Assembly: GCA_003171295.1 (NCBI GenBank)
Contig: PMYF01000348.1
Coordinates: 1 to 16,399, forward strand
Source of the DNA: Acidobacteriota bacterium
Lineage (GTDB): Bacteria > Acidobacteriota > Terriglobia > UBA7540
Length of the DNA: 16,399 nucleotides
Reading direction: 5' to 3'
A program made the translations under genes and the position numbers. The notes beneath the pieces were generated by a model. The model was not told the DNA's origin and did no database searches. It saw nothing but the letters and a program-made list of their open reading frames with translations. This document shows, one piece after another, positions 16,258 through 16,399 of this stretch. Positions within the stretch are counted from its first letter, which is position 1. Every line of letters begins with the position of its first letter.

Positions 16258-16399
16258 GATCATTGCTGTCCAAATTAGCTGAGGATCTGGCTCGGATCGT
16301 CTGAAATCGTGGACAAAATTGAGCTGTGTGGTGTCTGCTCTGGAGCAGGTTCACCGCCTGGATTTCAGTGCTTTCGTACTGTGCTGTCTAAGTTCGGCT

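Noticed and set aside
1..16399. CRISPR arrays, rRNA genes, phage genes or toxin-antitoxin pairs
   Set aside because: Nothing with regularly spaced repeats, rRNA-like conserved segments, or small paired toxin/antitoxin genes was seen on either strand.

Overview
The window looks like a piece of an Acidobacteriota genome, probably from the Solibacter/Bryobacter side of the phylum. The main reasons are a very long TonB-dependent receptor of the carboxypeptidase-regulatory-domain (Oar-like) type, Tat-exported enzymes in a carbohydrate locus, and DDE integrases of a kind common in those genomes. This placement comes from protein style alone.

Layout. The left edge (1-424, minus strand) holds the N-terminal part of an integrase-core transposase that runs off the window. 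A frameshifted fragment of a second transposase lies at about 676-873 (plus strand). Two minus-strand genes follow in transcription order: a secreted M14 zinc carboxypeptidase (6115-4913), then the TonB-dependent receptor (4693-1034). A 751-bp divergent control region (6116-6866) carries a recognisable sigma70-type promoter and two near-identical LacI-family operator-like sites. On the plus strand come a Tat-exported nitrilase-fold hydrolase (6867-7955), a LacI-family regulator (8256-9335) overlapping by 4 bp a Tat-exported glycoside-hydrolase-like protein (9332-11536), a FabG-like dehydrogenase (11799-12566), a wrecked paralogue of the glycoside-hydrolase gene (12925-13201), an ACS-family MFS transporter (13198-14508), and a URO-D/corrinoid-methyltransferase-like gene broken by a stop codon and a frameshift (14521-15710). 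The right end has no recognisable gene except a C-terminal scrap of another integrase (16143-16257, minus strand).

How it may work. The plus-strand genes read as a small catabolic island. Exported hydrolases would cut a glycan or glycoside, an MFS symporter would import an acidic sugar-like product, the dehydrogenase would oxidise or reduce it, and the LacI protein would sense it and block the promoter before the nitrilase gene. The receptor and carboxypeptidase form a second, divergent, envelope-associated unit. Two genes of the island are dead, and integrase fragments of one general type lie on both sides, so the locus seems to be decaying and to have been reshaped by mobile elements. The substrate cannot be read from the sequence.

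Stretches without a supported gene: 425-675, 874-1033, 4694-4912, 6116-6866 (regulatory), 7956-8255, 11537-11798, 12567-12924, 15711-16142 and 16258-16399.
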